A stretch of 64,000 bases of DNA from Roseateles toxinivorans (GTDB lineage: Bacteria; Pseudomonadota; Gammaproteobacteria; Burkholderiales; Burkholderiaceae_C): assembly GCF_004362525.1 (NCBI RefSeq), contig NZ_SNXS01000003.1, positions 558,001-622,000 of the forward strand, in the 5' to 3' direction. Below the pieces are notes generated by a model that searched no databases, was not told the origin of the DNA, and worked only from the letters and a program-made list of their open reading frames with translations. Below, in pieces: positions 32,482 through 41,610 of this stretch (its first letter is position 1; every line of letters begins with the position of its first letter). The position numbers were made by a program, and so were the translations under genes.

Positions 32482-35241
32482 TCAGCGGAAGCTGTAGCTC
32501 ACGCTGGCATAGACGCTGCGGCCACGCGGGTCGGTGTAGGTCGGGTCATAGCCGGCCAGGAAGTAGTAGGCCTGGTTGGAGAACGGCGGCGCGGTGTTCA
32601 AGAGATTCAGAACGCCGGCCCTCACCTTGAGCTGCTTGTTGACGTTCCAGCTGCCGGTCAGATCCCACAGCGAGTAGGCCTTGACCTTGCGTGTGGGCAG
32701 CAGCGTGTTGGCGACCGGGTCGTAGGTCGTGTTCTGGTCGGTGTAGCCCGAGGAGAACTGATTCGCCAGCGTCAGGCCGAAGGGGCCCTGGTCCCAGCCG
32801 AAGCTGATGCGGTGGCGCCACTTCTGTATCACCTGATCGTTCAGGAACACACCCAGATTGCTGCGATAGCCCTCCAGCGGGCCGAACTGGCGGTCGTACT
32901 TCAGCACCAGGGTGCCGGTCATGCCGGCGCTGAAGCGGCCCACTGGGGTGGCAGCGCCCTTGTAGTCGAAGCCCAGGTCCAGGCCCGAGGTCTTCAGCCG
33001 GCCCTGGTTCTCCTTTTGCAGGATGATGTTGGTGATGAAGCCGTCACCGTCGCGCTGAATGTACTTGCCGTTGTACTTGTCCGGGCTGTCGACGATGATC
33101 TGCTCGCCCAGGGTCGAGATCACGTCCTTCTTGGTGATGTTCCAGTAGTCGACGCTGAAGCTCAGGTCCTTGCCGGCCTCGAACACCAGGCCCAGCGAGA
33201 ACTGCGCCGACTTCTCCGGCTTCAGGTTCGGGTTCGAGCGTCGCTCCACCGGCCATTGGTCGGTACAGCCGTCGATCGTGTCCAGGCCGTCCTTGACGCA
33301 TTGCGGGTCGGTCAGGAAGCTCGACGCGCTGCCGTAGGTGGTGGGGCGCTTCAGGTCGGCCAGTGACGGTGCGCGAAAGCCGGTGCCGGCCGAGGCGCGC
33401 AGCAGCAGATTCTTCTCGGGCTGCCAGCGCAGTCCGATCTTCGGGTTGGTGGTCGAGCCGACCTCGCTGTAGTGGTCATGGCGCAGCGCCAGTTGCAGCT
33501 CCAGCTGCCTGGTAATCGGCGCGTTCAGCTCGGCGAACACCGAGCCGACGGTGCGGCTGTCATCGGTGGCCTTCAGATCGGTGGTCGAGCCGGCGGCCAG
33601 GCCCGAGTCGCGGTCGCCGGCGATATTGTTCGACAGCAGCAGCGCCGAGGGCGTGAAGGTGGTGTTCTCGCGGCGCAGCTCTGCGCCCAGCGCGAGGGCC
33701 AGGTCACCGCCCGCCAGCGCCATCAGCGCCTTGGAGATCTTGCCGTCGATGGCGGTGGACACGCCCTTGGACTTGCGCGCCTCGTCATTGACCTTGATGC
33801 TGTTGATCAGATCCAGCCCGGCCTGGCTGGACGGGCCGAACGGATTGATCGTGCCGGCGCGCACGCCCGCATCGAACTTGTCGAACAGCACATAGCCGTC
33901 GACGTACTTGTCCACCGCCTTGTTCTGCGCGCGGCTCAGGCCGAGGTCGTAGTCCCAGCCGGCGACCATGCCGCTGGCGCCCAGCACCAGGCGCTGCGCC
34001 GTGCTGGTGACCTCATTGGTGCGGTTGCCCGCCTCGGTCATGCGGTAGCGGATGCCGCTGAAGGTGGACGTCGGCGACTGGCCGGCGGCCAACAATGCCT
34101 TGCGGTACTTCTCGGGCAACAGGGTGATGGCCAGGTTGCGGATGCGCTGCGGATTGGGGCTCAGCACATAGCGGCTCTCGGCCTCGGACTGCACCAGCTC
34201 GGCGAACACCTGATGGTCATTGCCGGCCTGCAGGGTCGCGCGGCCGATGAAGCCGATCTTGCTGGCCTCGGGGTAGATCTCGGTGTCCTGTATATAGTCG
34301 TAGCTGCAGGCCAGCGGGCCGCCCGGACCCTGCGGCGCATACACGGTGGCCGGGCCGCTGCAGGTCGGCGAGCTGGGGTTGAGGCGGGTGCGCGTCGTGC
34401 CAGCGGGCAGCACACCGGCGGCGATCAGCGCATTGCGCTGGCTGCCGGAGATGTCGATATTGGCCGGGTAGGTGTTGCTGGACATCAGGGCCGGCAGATT
34501 GCTGGCCAGTGGCCTGTCCTTGATGAAGTCGCGCTGGCTGGAGCGCAGCGCGTCGAGCTGCTGCACATCGAGCACGCCGAACACATTGAAGCGGTCGCGG
34601 TTCAGATCACCGAAGCCGCCGCTGATGCTGGCCGTCTTCTTGCCTGCGCCGCCTTCCTGCGTGGCGGCGATGGAGGCGCTGAGGTCCACGCCCTGGTAGT
34701 CCTTGCGGGTGATGAAGTTGATCACGCCGCCGATCGCATCGGTGCCGTAGATGGCCGAGGCGCCGTCCTTGAGGATCTCGACGCGCTGGATCGCGCCGGC
34801 CGGGATGTTGTTCAGGTCCACACCGGCGTTGTCGCCGGGCGAGGCGAAGTTGGCCAGGCGGCGGCCGTTCAGCAGCACCAGCGTGCTGGAGACGCCGATG
34901 CCGCGCAGGTTGGCGCCGTTGAAGCCGCGCTGGCCCGAAGTGCCGTCGGTGATGCTGGCGCCGTCGGACAGCGGCGCCGTGTTGGCGCTGATGTTCTTCA
35001 GCAGCTCGGCGGCGGTGGTGACGCCGCTCTTGTCGATGTCTTCGCGCTTGATGACCTGCACCGGCAGCGCGGTCTCGCCGTCAATGCGCTTGATGCTGGA
35101 GCCGGTGATCTCCACGCGCTCGAGCCTGGTCGAGTCGGTCTGTGCGCTGGCGGCCTGAACGGCCAGCAGGGCGATGGCCAGGGCGCAGGGTTGCAGCACG
35201 AATCTGGTGCGCTGTGATCGGTTTGTGGTGGGGCTGGTCAT
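32482..35241 (-). CDS. TonB-dependent outer-membrane receptor
   Basis: A 919-residue outer-membrane protein. The signal peptide ends near AASAQTDS. The plug domain follows, with VEITGSSIKR as the TonB box region, LLKNISANTA, LRGIGVSSTLVLLNGRRLA and VEILKDGASAIYGTDAIGGV, all classic for the plug. The beta barrel fills the rest and ends with a terminal aromatic (SVYASVSYSFR). The type resembles receptors for peptides or oligosaccharides of the long plug ('iron complex-like') class of Xanthomonas and Caulobacter; the substrate is not readable. The start at 35241 has GAGG seven bases before it. It lies upstream of the S8 protease gene on the same strand, so it may import products of that protease. 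Confidence 0.93.
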   Translation of the reverse strand: MTSPTTNRSQRTRFVLQPCALAIALLAVQAASAQTDSTRLERVEITGSSIKRIDGETALPVQVIKREDIDKSGVTTAAELLKNISANTAPLSDGASITDGTSGQRGFNGANLRGIGVSSTLVLLNGRRLANFASPGDNAGVDLNNIPAGAIQRVEILKDGASAIYGTDAIGGVINFITRKDYQGVDLSASIAATQEGGAGKKTASISGGFGDLNRDRFNVFGVLDVQQLDALRSSQRDFIKDRPLASNLPALMSSNTYPANIDISGSQRNALIAAGVLPAGTTRTRLNPSSPTCSGPATVYAPQGPGGPLACSYDYIQDTEIYPEASKIGFIGRATLQAGNDHQVFAELVQSEAESRYVLSPNPQRIRNLAITLLPEKYRKALLAAGQSPTSTFSGIRYRMTEAGNRTNEVTSTAQRLVLGASGMVAGWDYDLGLSRAQNKAVDKYVDGYVLFDKFDAGVRAGTINPFGPSSQAGLDLINSIKVNDEARKSKGVSTAIDGKISKALMALAGGDLALALGAELRRENTTFTPSALLLSNNIAGDRDSGLAAGSTTDLKATDDSRTVGSVFAELNAPITRQLELQLALRHDHYSEVGSTTNPKIGLRWQPEKNLLLRASAGTGFRAPSLADLKRPTTYGSASSFLTDPQCVKDGLDTIDGCTDQWPVERRSNPNLKPEKSAQFSLGLVFEAGKDLSFSVDYWNITKKDVISTLGEQIIVDSPDKYNGKYIQRDGDGFITNIILQKENQGRLKTSGLDLGFDYKGAATPVGRFSAGMTGTLVLKYDRQFGPLEGYRSNLGVFLNDQVIQKWRHRISFGWDQGPFGLTLANQFSSGYTDQNTTYDPVANTLLPTRKVKAYSLWDLTGSWNVNKQLKVRAGVLNLLNTAPPFSNQAYYFLAGYDPTYTDPRGRSVYASVSYSFR

Positions 35242-35400
35242 GAAGGGCCTCGGGTTGAGTCGTCGGAGAAAATGCATCACACATTTCTTCGGACTCAGGC
35301 TACCCAGAGGCCCCTGGCTTGGCACGAGGGTTGAGCCCCCGCAGACGCAAAGCTGTAAATTGAAGTCGCAAGCCTGAAAAGTGGCTGTTGCGCGCCCGGC

Positions 35401-36183
35401 TCAGATCACCAGCGGCTGCAGCTCATCGACGGCGGCTTCCAGCACCGGCCCGCCATCGACGATGCTCAGTTGGCCCCGTGCCCGCAACCCGGCCCGGTGG
35501 AGCAACGAGGCCAGTGTGGTGCAGGAGGCGCTCGCCCGACCCAAAGCGGCCTGCGCCGTCTCGGGCAGAAAGCTGCTGTACAGCGGATGCTTGGGCAGCA
35601 GGCGGCCGATATGGCTGCGCAGCGTCGGCGGGAAGAAGGCATCGTCGGGCGGCAGCCGGCCGCTGTAGAAGTGCCGACCCAGGCCTTGCCAGAACGGCGA
35701 GGCCAGGTCGCCGTCGCCCTGGCCGGCCAGCTCGCAGATCAGTGTGGCGCCGAAGCGCTGTGGCTGGGCCAGCACCTCGTTCAGCTGGGCCTGCAGCAGC
35801 AGGGCCATCGCCTCGGGCGGCGCATCGGCAGCCAGCAAGGGCAGACGCAGCTCGGCCGCGCCAGTCAGGTCATTGCCCAGCACCAGAGTGCCGGCCCGCT
35901 TGAACATGCCCATCTCGGCCGAGGCATGGACGACCTGGCCGCTGCGGAAGCTGTAGCGCAGCAGCTCCAGGCCGGTGCTGGCGATCAGGCCGGCGGCGCC
36001 CAGCAGCTGATCGCCGCGCAACAGCACGAAGACCCGCATCTCCGCCGTGGGGGTGGCGCAGGCAAAGGCGCGTTTCGAGCCGGCCAGCAGGGCTTGGACC
36101 TGGTGTTCGTTGCAGCCGCCATGCAGGGCCATGAAGGCGGCCGCATCCTGCGGCGCGATGGGGCGAACCAGCAGCGCGCTCAT
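35401..36183 (-). CDS. Arginine/ornithine succinyltransferase subunit (AruG-like), short
   Basis: A 260-residue acyltransferase subunit of the arginine succinyltransferase family. It has the N-terminal GNAT-like half, the HASAEMGMF motif and the family signatures LVLGNDLTGAAEL, SPFWQGLGRHFY and LLPKHPLYSSFLP. Together with the upstream subunit it would form the enzyme that transfers succinyl from succinyl-CoA to arginine, the first step of the AST pathway. It is about 80 residues shorter than the roughly 340-residue subunits in Pseudomonas; what is missing is the C-terminal third. The start overlaps the stop of its partner by four bases. It is the last gene of the operon. Confidence 0.85.
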   Translation of the reverse strand: MSALLVRPIAPQDAAAFMALHGGCNEHQVQALLAGSKRAFACATPTAEMRVFVLLRGDQLLGAAGLIASTGLELLRYSFRSGQVVHASAEMGMFKRAGTLVLGNDLTGAAELRLPLLAADAPPEAMALLLQAQLNEVLAQPQRFGATLICELAGQGDGDLASPFWQGLGRHFYSGRLPPDDAFFPPTLRSHIGRLLPKHPLYSSFLPETAQAALGRASASCTTLASLLHRAGLRARGQLSIVDGGPVLEAAVDELQPLVI

Positions 36184-37247
36184 GACGGGCTCCCTTCCGG
36201 GTGCAGCGGCACCACGCGCACCTCGTCGCCGACCGAGAGCTCCAGCAGCTCCAGCAGTTCCAGCGGCAGGGCCAGGTCCTGCTCATCGCCCCCCGGCAGG
36301 CTGAGCCTGGCCAGGGTGGCGCGAAAGGCCTGCGTCTGCGTGTTGGCGATCAGGCAGGGCTGACCATTCGTGTTCTCGTCTGAGCCGCGGCTGACGCGCA
36401 GCCGCCGGTTGTGGCGCAGGCTGCGCAGCTGGGCCAGTGGTGCCTCCACCGTGGGCCCGGCGTCGAACAGGTCGACATAGGTGTCGGCCTCGAAGCCCTC
36501 GTCGAGCAGGATCTTGAACGGCAGCTCGGCGCTCTCGTGCAGCTGGCCTATGGCCAGCTGGGCGTCGGGTGGCAGCAGCGGCACATAGATCGGATACTGC
36601 GGCATCAGTTCGGCGATGAAGCTCTTGCTGCGCCCGCCGGCCAGGCGCTCGGCCTGCGGGTAGTCGATGCCGAAGAAGCGCTGGCCCACAGCGGCCCAGA
36701 AAGGCGAGTGCCCCGCCGCGTCGCAGGGCCCGGGCGACTCGGCGGCCAGCCGGGTGGCAAAGCGCTGCGGATGCTCGGCCATGAACAGCAGCCGCGCCCG
36801 CGACAGCAACTGCGGCCAGGGGCCGGCCTCCAGCGCCGGGTCGATGTAGAACGAGGTCAAGAGCGAGGCACCGGTCAGGTCATGGCACAGATGCAGCGTA
36901 TGGATCTTGTTGGCCACGCCCAGCTCGGCCGAAGCATGGACGATCAGCTCGTTGCGGTAGCTGTAGAAGCGGTCGCCGAAGCCGGCCGAGGCGGCAATGC
37001 CGCTGGTGCCCATCAGCTGGCCGGTCTGCAAGTCTTCCAGCACGAAGAAGTAGATTTCCTCGCCGCTGACATCGACCTCGGCGCCGAAGGCGTGCGATGA
37101 CATGCGCAGCTTGTCGTACAGGCGCTCGCGGTCGGGCGGCAGCGAGCCGATGCCGATGGCACTGGCCGCGGCAATGCGCTCGATCTGCGGCAGATCGCTG
37201 AGACGTCCGGCACGGAACAGCAGGCGCTCGGGTGTTGGCGCGTTCAT
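36180..37247 (-). CDS. aruF: Arginine/ornithine succinyltransferase subunit alpha (AruF-like)
   Basis: A 355-residue subunit of full length for the family. It contains RAGRLSDLPQIERIA at the start, then YSYRNELIVHASAELGV, HLCHDLTGASLLTSFY, SPFWAAVGQRFFGIDY and LMPQYPIYVPLLPPDAQ, the conserved blocks of arginine N-succinyltransferase. The last 60 residues are the C-terminal domain missing from the next subunit. The reaction joins succinyl-CoA and arginine to give N2-succinylarginine. The start overlaps the argR stop by four bases and its stop overlaps the aruG-like start by four bases, so the three are coupled. The remaining AST genes (aruB, aruC, aruD, aruE) are not in the window. Confidence 0.9.
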   Translation of the reverse strand: MNAPTPERLLFRAGRLSDLPQIERIAAASAIGIGSLPPDRERLYDKLRMSSHAFGAEVDVSGEEIYFFVLEDLQTGQLMGTSGIAASAGFGDRFYSYRNELIVHASAELGVANKIHTLHLCHDLTGASLLTSFYIDPALEAGPWPQLLSRARLLFMAEHPQRFATRLAAESPGPCDAAGHSPFWAAVGQRFFGIDYPQAERLAGGRSKSFIAELMPQYPIYVPLLPPDAQLAIGQLHESAELPFKILLDEGFEADTYVDLFDAGPTVEAPLAQLRSLRHNRRLRVSRGSDENTNGQPCLIANTQTQAFRATLARLSLPGGDEQDLALPLELLELLELSVGDEVRVVPLHPEGSPS

Positions 37248-38275
37248 GGTGTGTGCTCTCCTGGGTCCTGGGGTCGCTTCGCCGCATTCACGCGCTGGCT
37301 GCGCTGTTCGCGCGGCGTGATGCCGAAGTGCGCCCGGTAGTTGTTCGAAAAATGCGGGCCCGAGGAAAAGCCGCAGCTCAGGCCCACTTGCAGAATCGAC
37401 TGGCTGGTCTGCTGCAGCAGCTGGCGTGCGCGGTTCAGGCGCAGCTCCTGGTAGTAGCGCGAGGGCAGGCTGTCCAGGTACTGCTTGAACAGCCGCTCCA
37501 GCTGGCGGCGCGACACGCCGACCAGGCGGGCAATGTCCTCCGTGGCCAGGGGCTCCTGCACATTGGCCTCCATCAGCGCCACCGCCTCGGTCAGCTTGGG
37601 CTGGCCGCCGCCGATGCGTGCCGTCAGAGGCACGCGCTGTGCCTCACCCGGGCCGCGCGGCCGTTCCAGGCCCAGGCGGCCCTGCACCTGCTGGGCAAGC
37701 TCGGGACCGTGGCTTTGCGCGATCAGGTGCAGGAACATGTCGAAGGCGGCCAGGCCACCGGCGCAGGTCAGGCGTTTGCGGTCGGCCTCGAACACATTGG
37801 ACGAGACCACGACATCGGGGAAGACCTCGGCCAGCAGCGGCGCATAGGCCCAATGCAAGGTCGCACGATGGCCGGCCAGCAGTCCGGCGCGGGCCAGCAG
37901 CCAGGCGCCGGTGCCAACGCCGCCGAGCAGCGCGCCACTGGCGGCCTGCTGCTGCAGCAGCGGCAGCACCGCCTCGAATCCGCTTTGAGGCACCGGGGTG
38001 TCGCAGACGACGAAAAGACCGTCCAGCGTCGGCAGGTGGGGCAGGGCCAAGTCAACGTTCAGGCTGCTGCCATTGCCCGCGCGCACGGGTCTGCCATCGA
38101 CCGAGCAGAGCAGCACGTCGTACAGCGTTGCGACGCTGCCGGCCGACTGACTCTCGCGCTGGGCGGTGTTGGCCTGGGCCAGCGCGTCCAGCGCGCCGCC
38201 CACGGCCATCAGCGAGCAGCCGGGCAGCAGCAGAAAGGCGTGGCGTTCGGCGGGGCGCGCGGGCATGGAGCGCAT
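37244..38275 (-). CDS. argR: ArgR-type transcriptional regulator (GATase1-like, AraC HTH)
   Basis: A 343-residue regulator with a DJ-1/GATase1-like N-terminal domain (residues 10-190, with GGVGTGAWLLARAGLL) and an AraC-type C-terminal DNA-binding domain (ATEDIARLVGVSRRQLERLF ... RHFGITPREQR in the last 100 residues). This pairing, and its position between arginine transport and succinyltransferase genes, matches ArgR of Pseudomonas, which activates aot and aru operons when arginine is present. It should therefore control this operon itself. The first ATG (38275) and the fourth residue (38266) are both plausible starts. It overlaps the aruF start by four bases. Confidence 0.88.
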   Translation of the reverse strand: MRSMPARPAERHAFLLLPGCSLMAVGGALDALAQANTAQRESQSAGSVATLYDVLLCSVDGRPVRAGNGSSLNVDLALPHLPTLDGLFVVCDTPVPQSGFEAVLPLLQQQAASGALLGGVGTGAWLLARAGLLAGHRATLHWAYAPLLAEVFPDVVVSSNVFEADRKRLTCAGGLAAFDMFLHLIAQSHGPELAQQVQGRLGLERPRGPGEAQRVPLTARIGGGQPKLTEAVALMEANVQEPLATEDIARLVGVSRRQLERLFKQYLDSLPSRYYQELRLNRARQLLQQTSQSILQVGLSCGFSSGPHFSNNYRAHFGITPREQRSQRVNAAKRPQDPGEHTP

Positions 38276-38296
38276 TCTGGCAAGAAACCGGCGCGC

Positions 38297-39067
38297 CTAC
38301 TTCAGATTGCCGGACAGGAACTTCTGCAGCCGCTCGCTCTTCGGGTGTTTCAGCAGGTCGCCCGGGTGGCCCTGCTCCTCGATCAAGCCCTTGTGCAGGA
38401 ACACGACGTGGTTCGACACCTCGCGGGCGAAGCCCATCTCGTGGGTGACAACAATCATCGTGCGGCCCTCGGCGGCCAGGTCACGCATCACCTTCAGCAC
38501 CTCGCCGACCAGCTCAGGGTCGAGTGCCGAGGTCGGCTCGTCGAACAGCATCACCTCGGGGTCCATCGCCAGTGCCCGGGCAATGGCCACGCGCTGCTGC
38601 TCCCCGCCCGACAGCTGCGAGGGATAGACCTTGGCGCGGTGCGCCACGCCGACGCGCTCCAGCAGCTCATGGGCCCTGGCCAGCGCCCGCGCCTTGCTCT
38701 GGCCCAGCACCTGGACCGGCGCCTCGATGATGTTCTCCAGCACCGTCATGTGGGCCCATAGATTGAAGTGCTGGAACACCATCGCCAGGCGGGCGCGCAT
38801 GCGCTGCAGCTGCTTGCCGTCGGCCGCCATCAGGCCGCCGCACTTGGCGGCCTTAAGCGCCAGCTCTTCGCCGCGCAGCAGGATGCGGCCCGCGTGCGGT
38901 TGCTCCAGCAGGTTGATGCAGCGCAGCAGCGTGCTCTTGCCCGAGCCGCTGGAGCCGATGATGCTGATCACGTCGCCGGCGCGGGCGTCCAGGCTCACGC
39001 CCTTGAGCACCTCGTTGGCGCCATAGCGTTTGTGCAGGCCTTGGACCTGCAGGGTCAGGGTGCTCAT
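38297..39067 (-). CDS. aotP: ABC transporter ATP-binding protein, basic amino acid type (AotP/HisP)
   Basis: A 256-residue ATPase of the polar amino acid class. Walker A is GSSGSGKST, the Q-loop is [12 protein letters not shown], the signature is LSGGEQQR, Walker B is [12 protein letters not shown] and the switch histidine is in VTHEMGFA. The insertion [18 protein letters not shown] is typical of the HisP/AotP type. It should power uptake by the two permeases encoded upstream, here probably of beta-Asp-Arg or arginine. Nine bases separate it from the cphZ-like gene before it. Its place after the hydrolase gene is that of aotP after aotO in Pseudomonas aeruginosa. Confidence 0.94.
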   Translation of the reverse strand: MSTLTLQVQGLHKRYGANEVLKGVSLDARAGDVISIIGSSGSGKSTLLRCINLLEQPHAGRILLRGEELALKAAKCGGLMAADGKQLQRMRARLAMVFQHFNLWAHMTVLENIIEAPVQVLGQSKARALARAHELLERVGVAHRAKVYPSQLSGGEQQRVAIARALAMDPEVMLFDEPTSALDPELVGEVLKVMRDLAAEGRTMIVVTHEMGFAREVSNHVVFLHKGLIEEQGHPGDLLKHPKSERLQKFLSGNLK

Positions 39068-39076
39068 GGTCTGTTC

Positions 39077-40201
39077 TCAATCACTCGATAGCTTGCCGCT
39101 GCGCAGCGGCGTCTGGCCGGCCACCTTGCACAGGCTGCGGCCGGCGGTGGCATAGCGCAGGGTTTCGCGGGCGAACAGCAGGCCGCTGGTCCGGGCGCGC
39201 AGCTCGCGGACCTCGCCGCTGAGCGCGTCGGTGACATCGGCCAGGCAATCGCCCACTGCGATGGCGTCGCCCGGCTGGCGGTGGTAGCTGACGACGCCGC
39301 TGATCGGGCTGGACAGCACCTCCACCGCATTCAGCGCCGTGGCTGGACGGAGCAACGGTGGCAGGGCCAGGTCTTGTCCATCCAATTGCAGCAGGCCGCG
39401 GTGCTGCAGATAGGCCAGCAGCGCGTGGGCATCGGTGGCCGCCTGGCCTTGCGCCACATCCAGCGCGCCGCGCAGTTCGACGGTCACGCTGGTGCAGGCC
39501 AGCGGCACCGGATAGCGGCCCTCGAAGTGCGACTGCAGCTGCCACCAGGTCTGCGAGCAGGCCTCATCGAAGGGGTTGTCGCCCGAGGCGGTGGCCAGCA
39601 GGCTGGCCTGGGCACCCAGCAGGCGGGCCAGCGGCTCGACCGCCGGCCACAGCGGCGTGCCGGTGTACAGATGCAGCACCGCCTCGCAGTCGCAATGCAG
39701 GTCCAGCACCACGTCGGCGTCGCAGGCCAGTGTCATCAGTGCCCTGCGCAGGCTCGCCAGCTCGGTGGGCGCGGGCAGGGCCTGCAGGTGCTCGCGCATG
39801 ACGGCGCGAATCGCCTGCACATTGGTCGGGCCATCGTCGCCCAACCGCCCTTCCAGCAGGGGCAGCAGGGGCTCGAACAGGGCGGGATAGTGCCGGTTGA
39901 AGTTCTCGCCGCTGGCCAGATCGAAGCGGCCCACTGGTGTGCGCAGCAGGGTCTGTGCCAGGCCGATCGGATTGGCGACCGGCACGATGACGATCTCGGC
40001 GCGCAGCCGGCCGGCCTCCTCCAGTTGCTTCAGCCGCTGGCGCAGATGGTGGGCCACCAGCATGCCGGGCAGCTCGTCGGCATGCAGGGAGGCCTGAATA
40101 TAGGCCTTGCGACCGCTGTCCGTCGGGCCGTAGTGAAAGCTCGTCAGCAGGTGCTGCTGACCCAGGCTGCCGCCGGCCAGGGGGTGGTTTTTTGTATGCA
40201 T
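39077..40201 (-). CDS. cphZ: CphZ/AotO-type cyanophycin dipeptide hydrolase
   Basis: A 374-residue zinc hydrolase of the succinylglutamate desuccinylase/aspartoacylase family. The zinc ligands are His40 and Glu43 in LHADE and His169 in LDLHCD, with NFNRHY and VELRG nearby. The last 90 residues form an extra beta-rich domain (ISGVVSYHRQPGDAIAVGD, biotinyl-like). From Sharon and colleagues it is established that AotO of Pseudomonas aeruginosa, encoded inside the aot operon, is a CphZ that splits beta-Asp-Arg dipeptides. The gene here sits in the same slot, between permease and ATPase, and in an operon with a cyanophycinase, which makes this activity the best reading. Plain desuccinylase activity is less likely because the AST genes downstream are only aruF and aruG. 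Confidence 0.88.
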   Translation of the reverse strand: MHTKNHPLAGGSLGQQHLLTSFHYGPTDSGRKAYIQASLHADELPGMLVAHHLRQRLKQLEEAGRLRAEIVIVPVANPIGLAQTLLRTPVGRFDLASGENFNRHYPALFEPLLPLLEGRLGDDGPTNVQAIRAVMREHLQALPAPTELASLRRALMTLACDADVVLDLHCDCEAVLHLYTGTPLWPAVEPLARLLGAQASLLATASGDNPFDEACSQTWWQLQSHFEGRYPVPLACTSVTVELRGALDVAQGQAATDAHALLAYLQHRGLLQLDGQDLALPPLLRPATALNAVEVLSSPISGVVSYHRQPGDAIAVGDCLADVTDALSGEVRELRARTSGLLFARETLRYATAGRSLCKVAGQTPLRSGKLSSD

Positions 40202-40215
40202 CGGTCAGGAGGGGT

Positions 40216-40905
40216 CTAGCGGCGGGGCTGCAGATGGCGCAGCCAGCGCTGCTCGGCGGCCCGGAACAGGGCGACCAGCAGCAGGGTCAGGGCCAGATAG
40301 AACAGCCCGGCGGTGATGAAGGCCTCGAAGGGCAGGTAGAAGCGGGAATTCACCTCGCGGGCGGCGCCGGTCAGGTCGGCCAGGGTCACGATGCTGGCCA
40401 GCGAGGTGCCGTGCAGCATCATGATGACCTCGTTGCCATAGGCCGGCAGTGCGCGGCGCAGCGCTGAGGGCAGCAGGATGCGGCGCCACACCGCGCTGCG
40501 GCTCAGCCCCAGGCTCTGCGCCGCTTCCAGCTCGCCCAACGAGCCGGCCCGCAGCGCGCCGGCGATGATCTCGGTGGTGTAGGCGCAGGTGTTCAGGCCG
40601 AAGGCCAGCACCGCGCAGAACCAGGCGCTGGACAGCAGCGGCCAGGCAGCGCTGTTGCGCACCGCCTCGAACTGCGCCAGGCCGTAGTAGAGGATGAACA
40701 GCTGCACCAGCATCGGCGTGCCGCGCATCAGATAGGTGAAGCACCAGACCGGCCTGCTGAGCCATGGCGACGACGAGGCCCGAAGCACGGCCAGGGGCAG
40801 CGCTCCAGCCAGGCCCAGCACTAGCGACATCAGCAGCAGCTTGATCGTGGTGAGCAGGCCCGTCAGGTACAGCGGCAGGCTGACAAGAACAGCATCGAAG
40901 TTCAT
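40216..40905 (-). CDS. aotM: ABC permease, basic amino acid type (AotM/HisM)
   Basis: A 229-residue inner-membrane permease with five or six helices. It has the polar amino acid permease block FTYLMRGTPMLVQLFILYYG and the EAA loop GSLGELEAAQSLGLSRSAVWRRI. It forms the channel with AotQ. The start at 40905 overlaps the stop of the preceding permease by four bases (ATGA). The stop is followed at 14 bases by the cphZ-like gene. Confidence 0.93.
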   Translation of the reverse strand: MNFDAVLVSLPLYLTGLLTTIKLLLMSLVLGLAGALPLAVLRASSSPWLSRPVWCFTYLMRGTPMLVQLFILYYGLAQFEAVRNSAAWPLLSSAWFCAVLAFGLNTCAYTTEIIAGALRAGSLGELEAAQSLGLSRSAVWRRILLPSALRRALPAYGNEVIMMLHGTSLASIVTLADLTGAAREVNSRFYLPFEAFITAGLFYLALTLLLVALFRAAEQRWLRHLQPRR

Positions 40906-41591
40906 AGTGCCAACGCCCTGGAACCGAGCGAAACGCGCTTCTCCAGCTGGCGCAGCAGGACCACGCTGGCGCTGGTGATCAGCAGGTACAGCACCCCCAC
41001 GGCGACGTAGAAGGTGAAGGGCTCGCGGGTCGCGCCGGCCGCCTGGCCGGCCTTGTGCATCATGTCGTTGAGACCGATCACCGACACCAGCGCGGTGGAC
41101 TTGACCAGCACCAGCCAGTTGTTTGTCAGCCCCGGCAGCGCCAGGCGCAGCATCTGAGGCCAGACGATGCGCCGCTGCACCTGCCACAGGCTCATGCCAT
41201 AGGCGCGCGCGGCCTCGGCCTGGCCGCCCGGTATGGCCAGCAGGGCGCCGCGGAAGGTCTCGGTCAGGTAGGCGCCGAAGATGAAGCCCAGCGTTGCCAC
41301 GCCGGCCGCGAACGGGTCGATGTCGATGTAGCCATCAAAGCCCAGCTGCGGGGCTGCGGCGTTGATGGCCAGCTGGCCGCCGTAGAAGATCAGGAGCATC
41401 AGCACCAGATCGGGCACGCCGCGTATCAACGTGGTGTAGACGGCGGCGATGCGCCGCAGCCAGACTGCCTGCGCCAGCTTGGCATGGGCACCGAGCAGAC
41501 CCAGCAGCAGTGCCAGCAGCAGGGCGCTCAGGGCCACGCCCAGGGTCAGGCGCGCGCCTTCGAGCAGGCTGTCGAGATAACCGTGCAGCAT
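40902..41591 (-). CDS. aotQ: ABC permease, basic amino acid type (AotQ/HisQ)
   Basis: A 229-residue permease of the same family and the same length as its partner. Diagnostic blocks are YTTLIRGVPDLVLMLLIFYG and the EAA loop IPGGQAEAARAYGMSLWQVQ. Together with AotM it forms the membrane part of the transporter. The start at 41591 (MLHGYLD) is used; the longer open frame upstream runs into the binding-protein gene. It is 19 bases downstream of the binding protein gene and coupled to aotM by a four-base overlap. Confidence 0.93.
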   Translation of the reverse strand: MLHGYLDSLLEGARLTLGVALSALLLALLLGLLGAHAKLAQAVWLRRIAAVYTTLIRGVPDLVLMLLIFYGGQLAINAAAPQLGFDGYIDIDPFAAGVATLGFIFGAYLTETFRGALLAIPGGQAEAARAYGMSLWQVQRRIVWPQMLRLALPGLTNNWLVLVKSTALVSVIGLNDMMHKAGQAAGATREPFTFYVAVGVLYLLITSASVVLLRQLEKRVSLGSRALAL

Positions 41592-41610
41592 GATGTCGGG
41601 CCGTGGCGTC

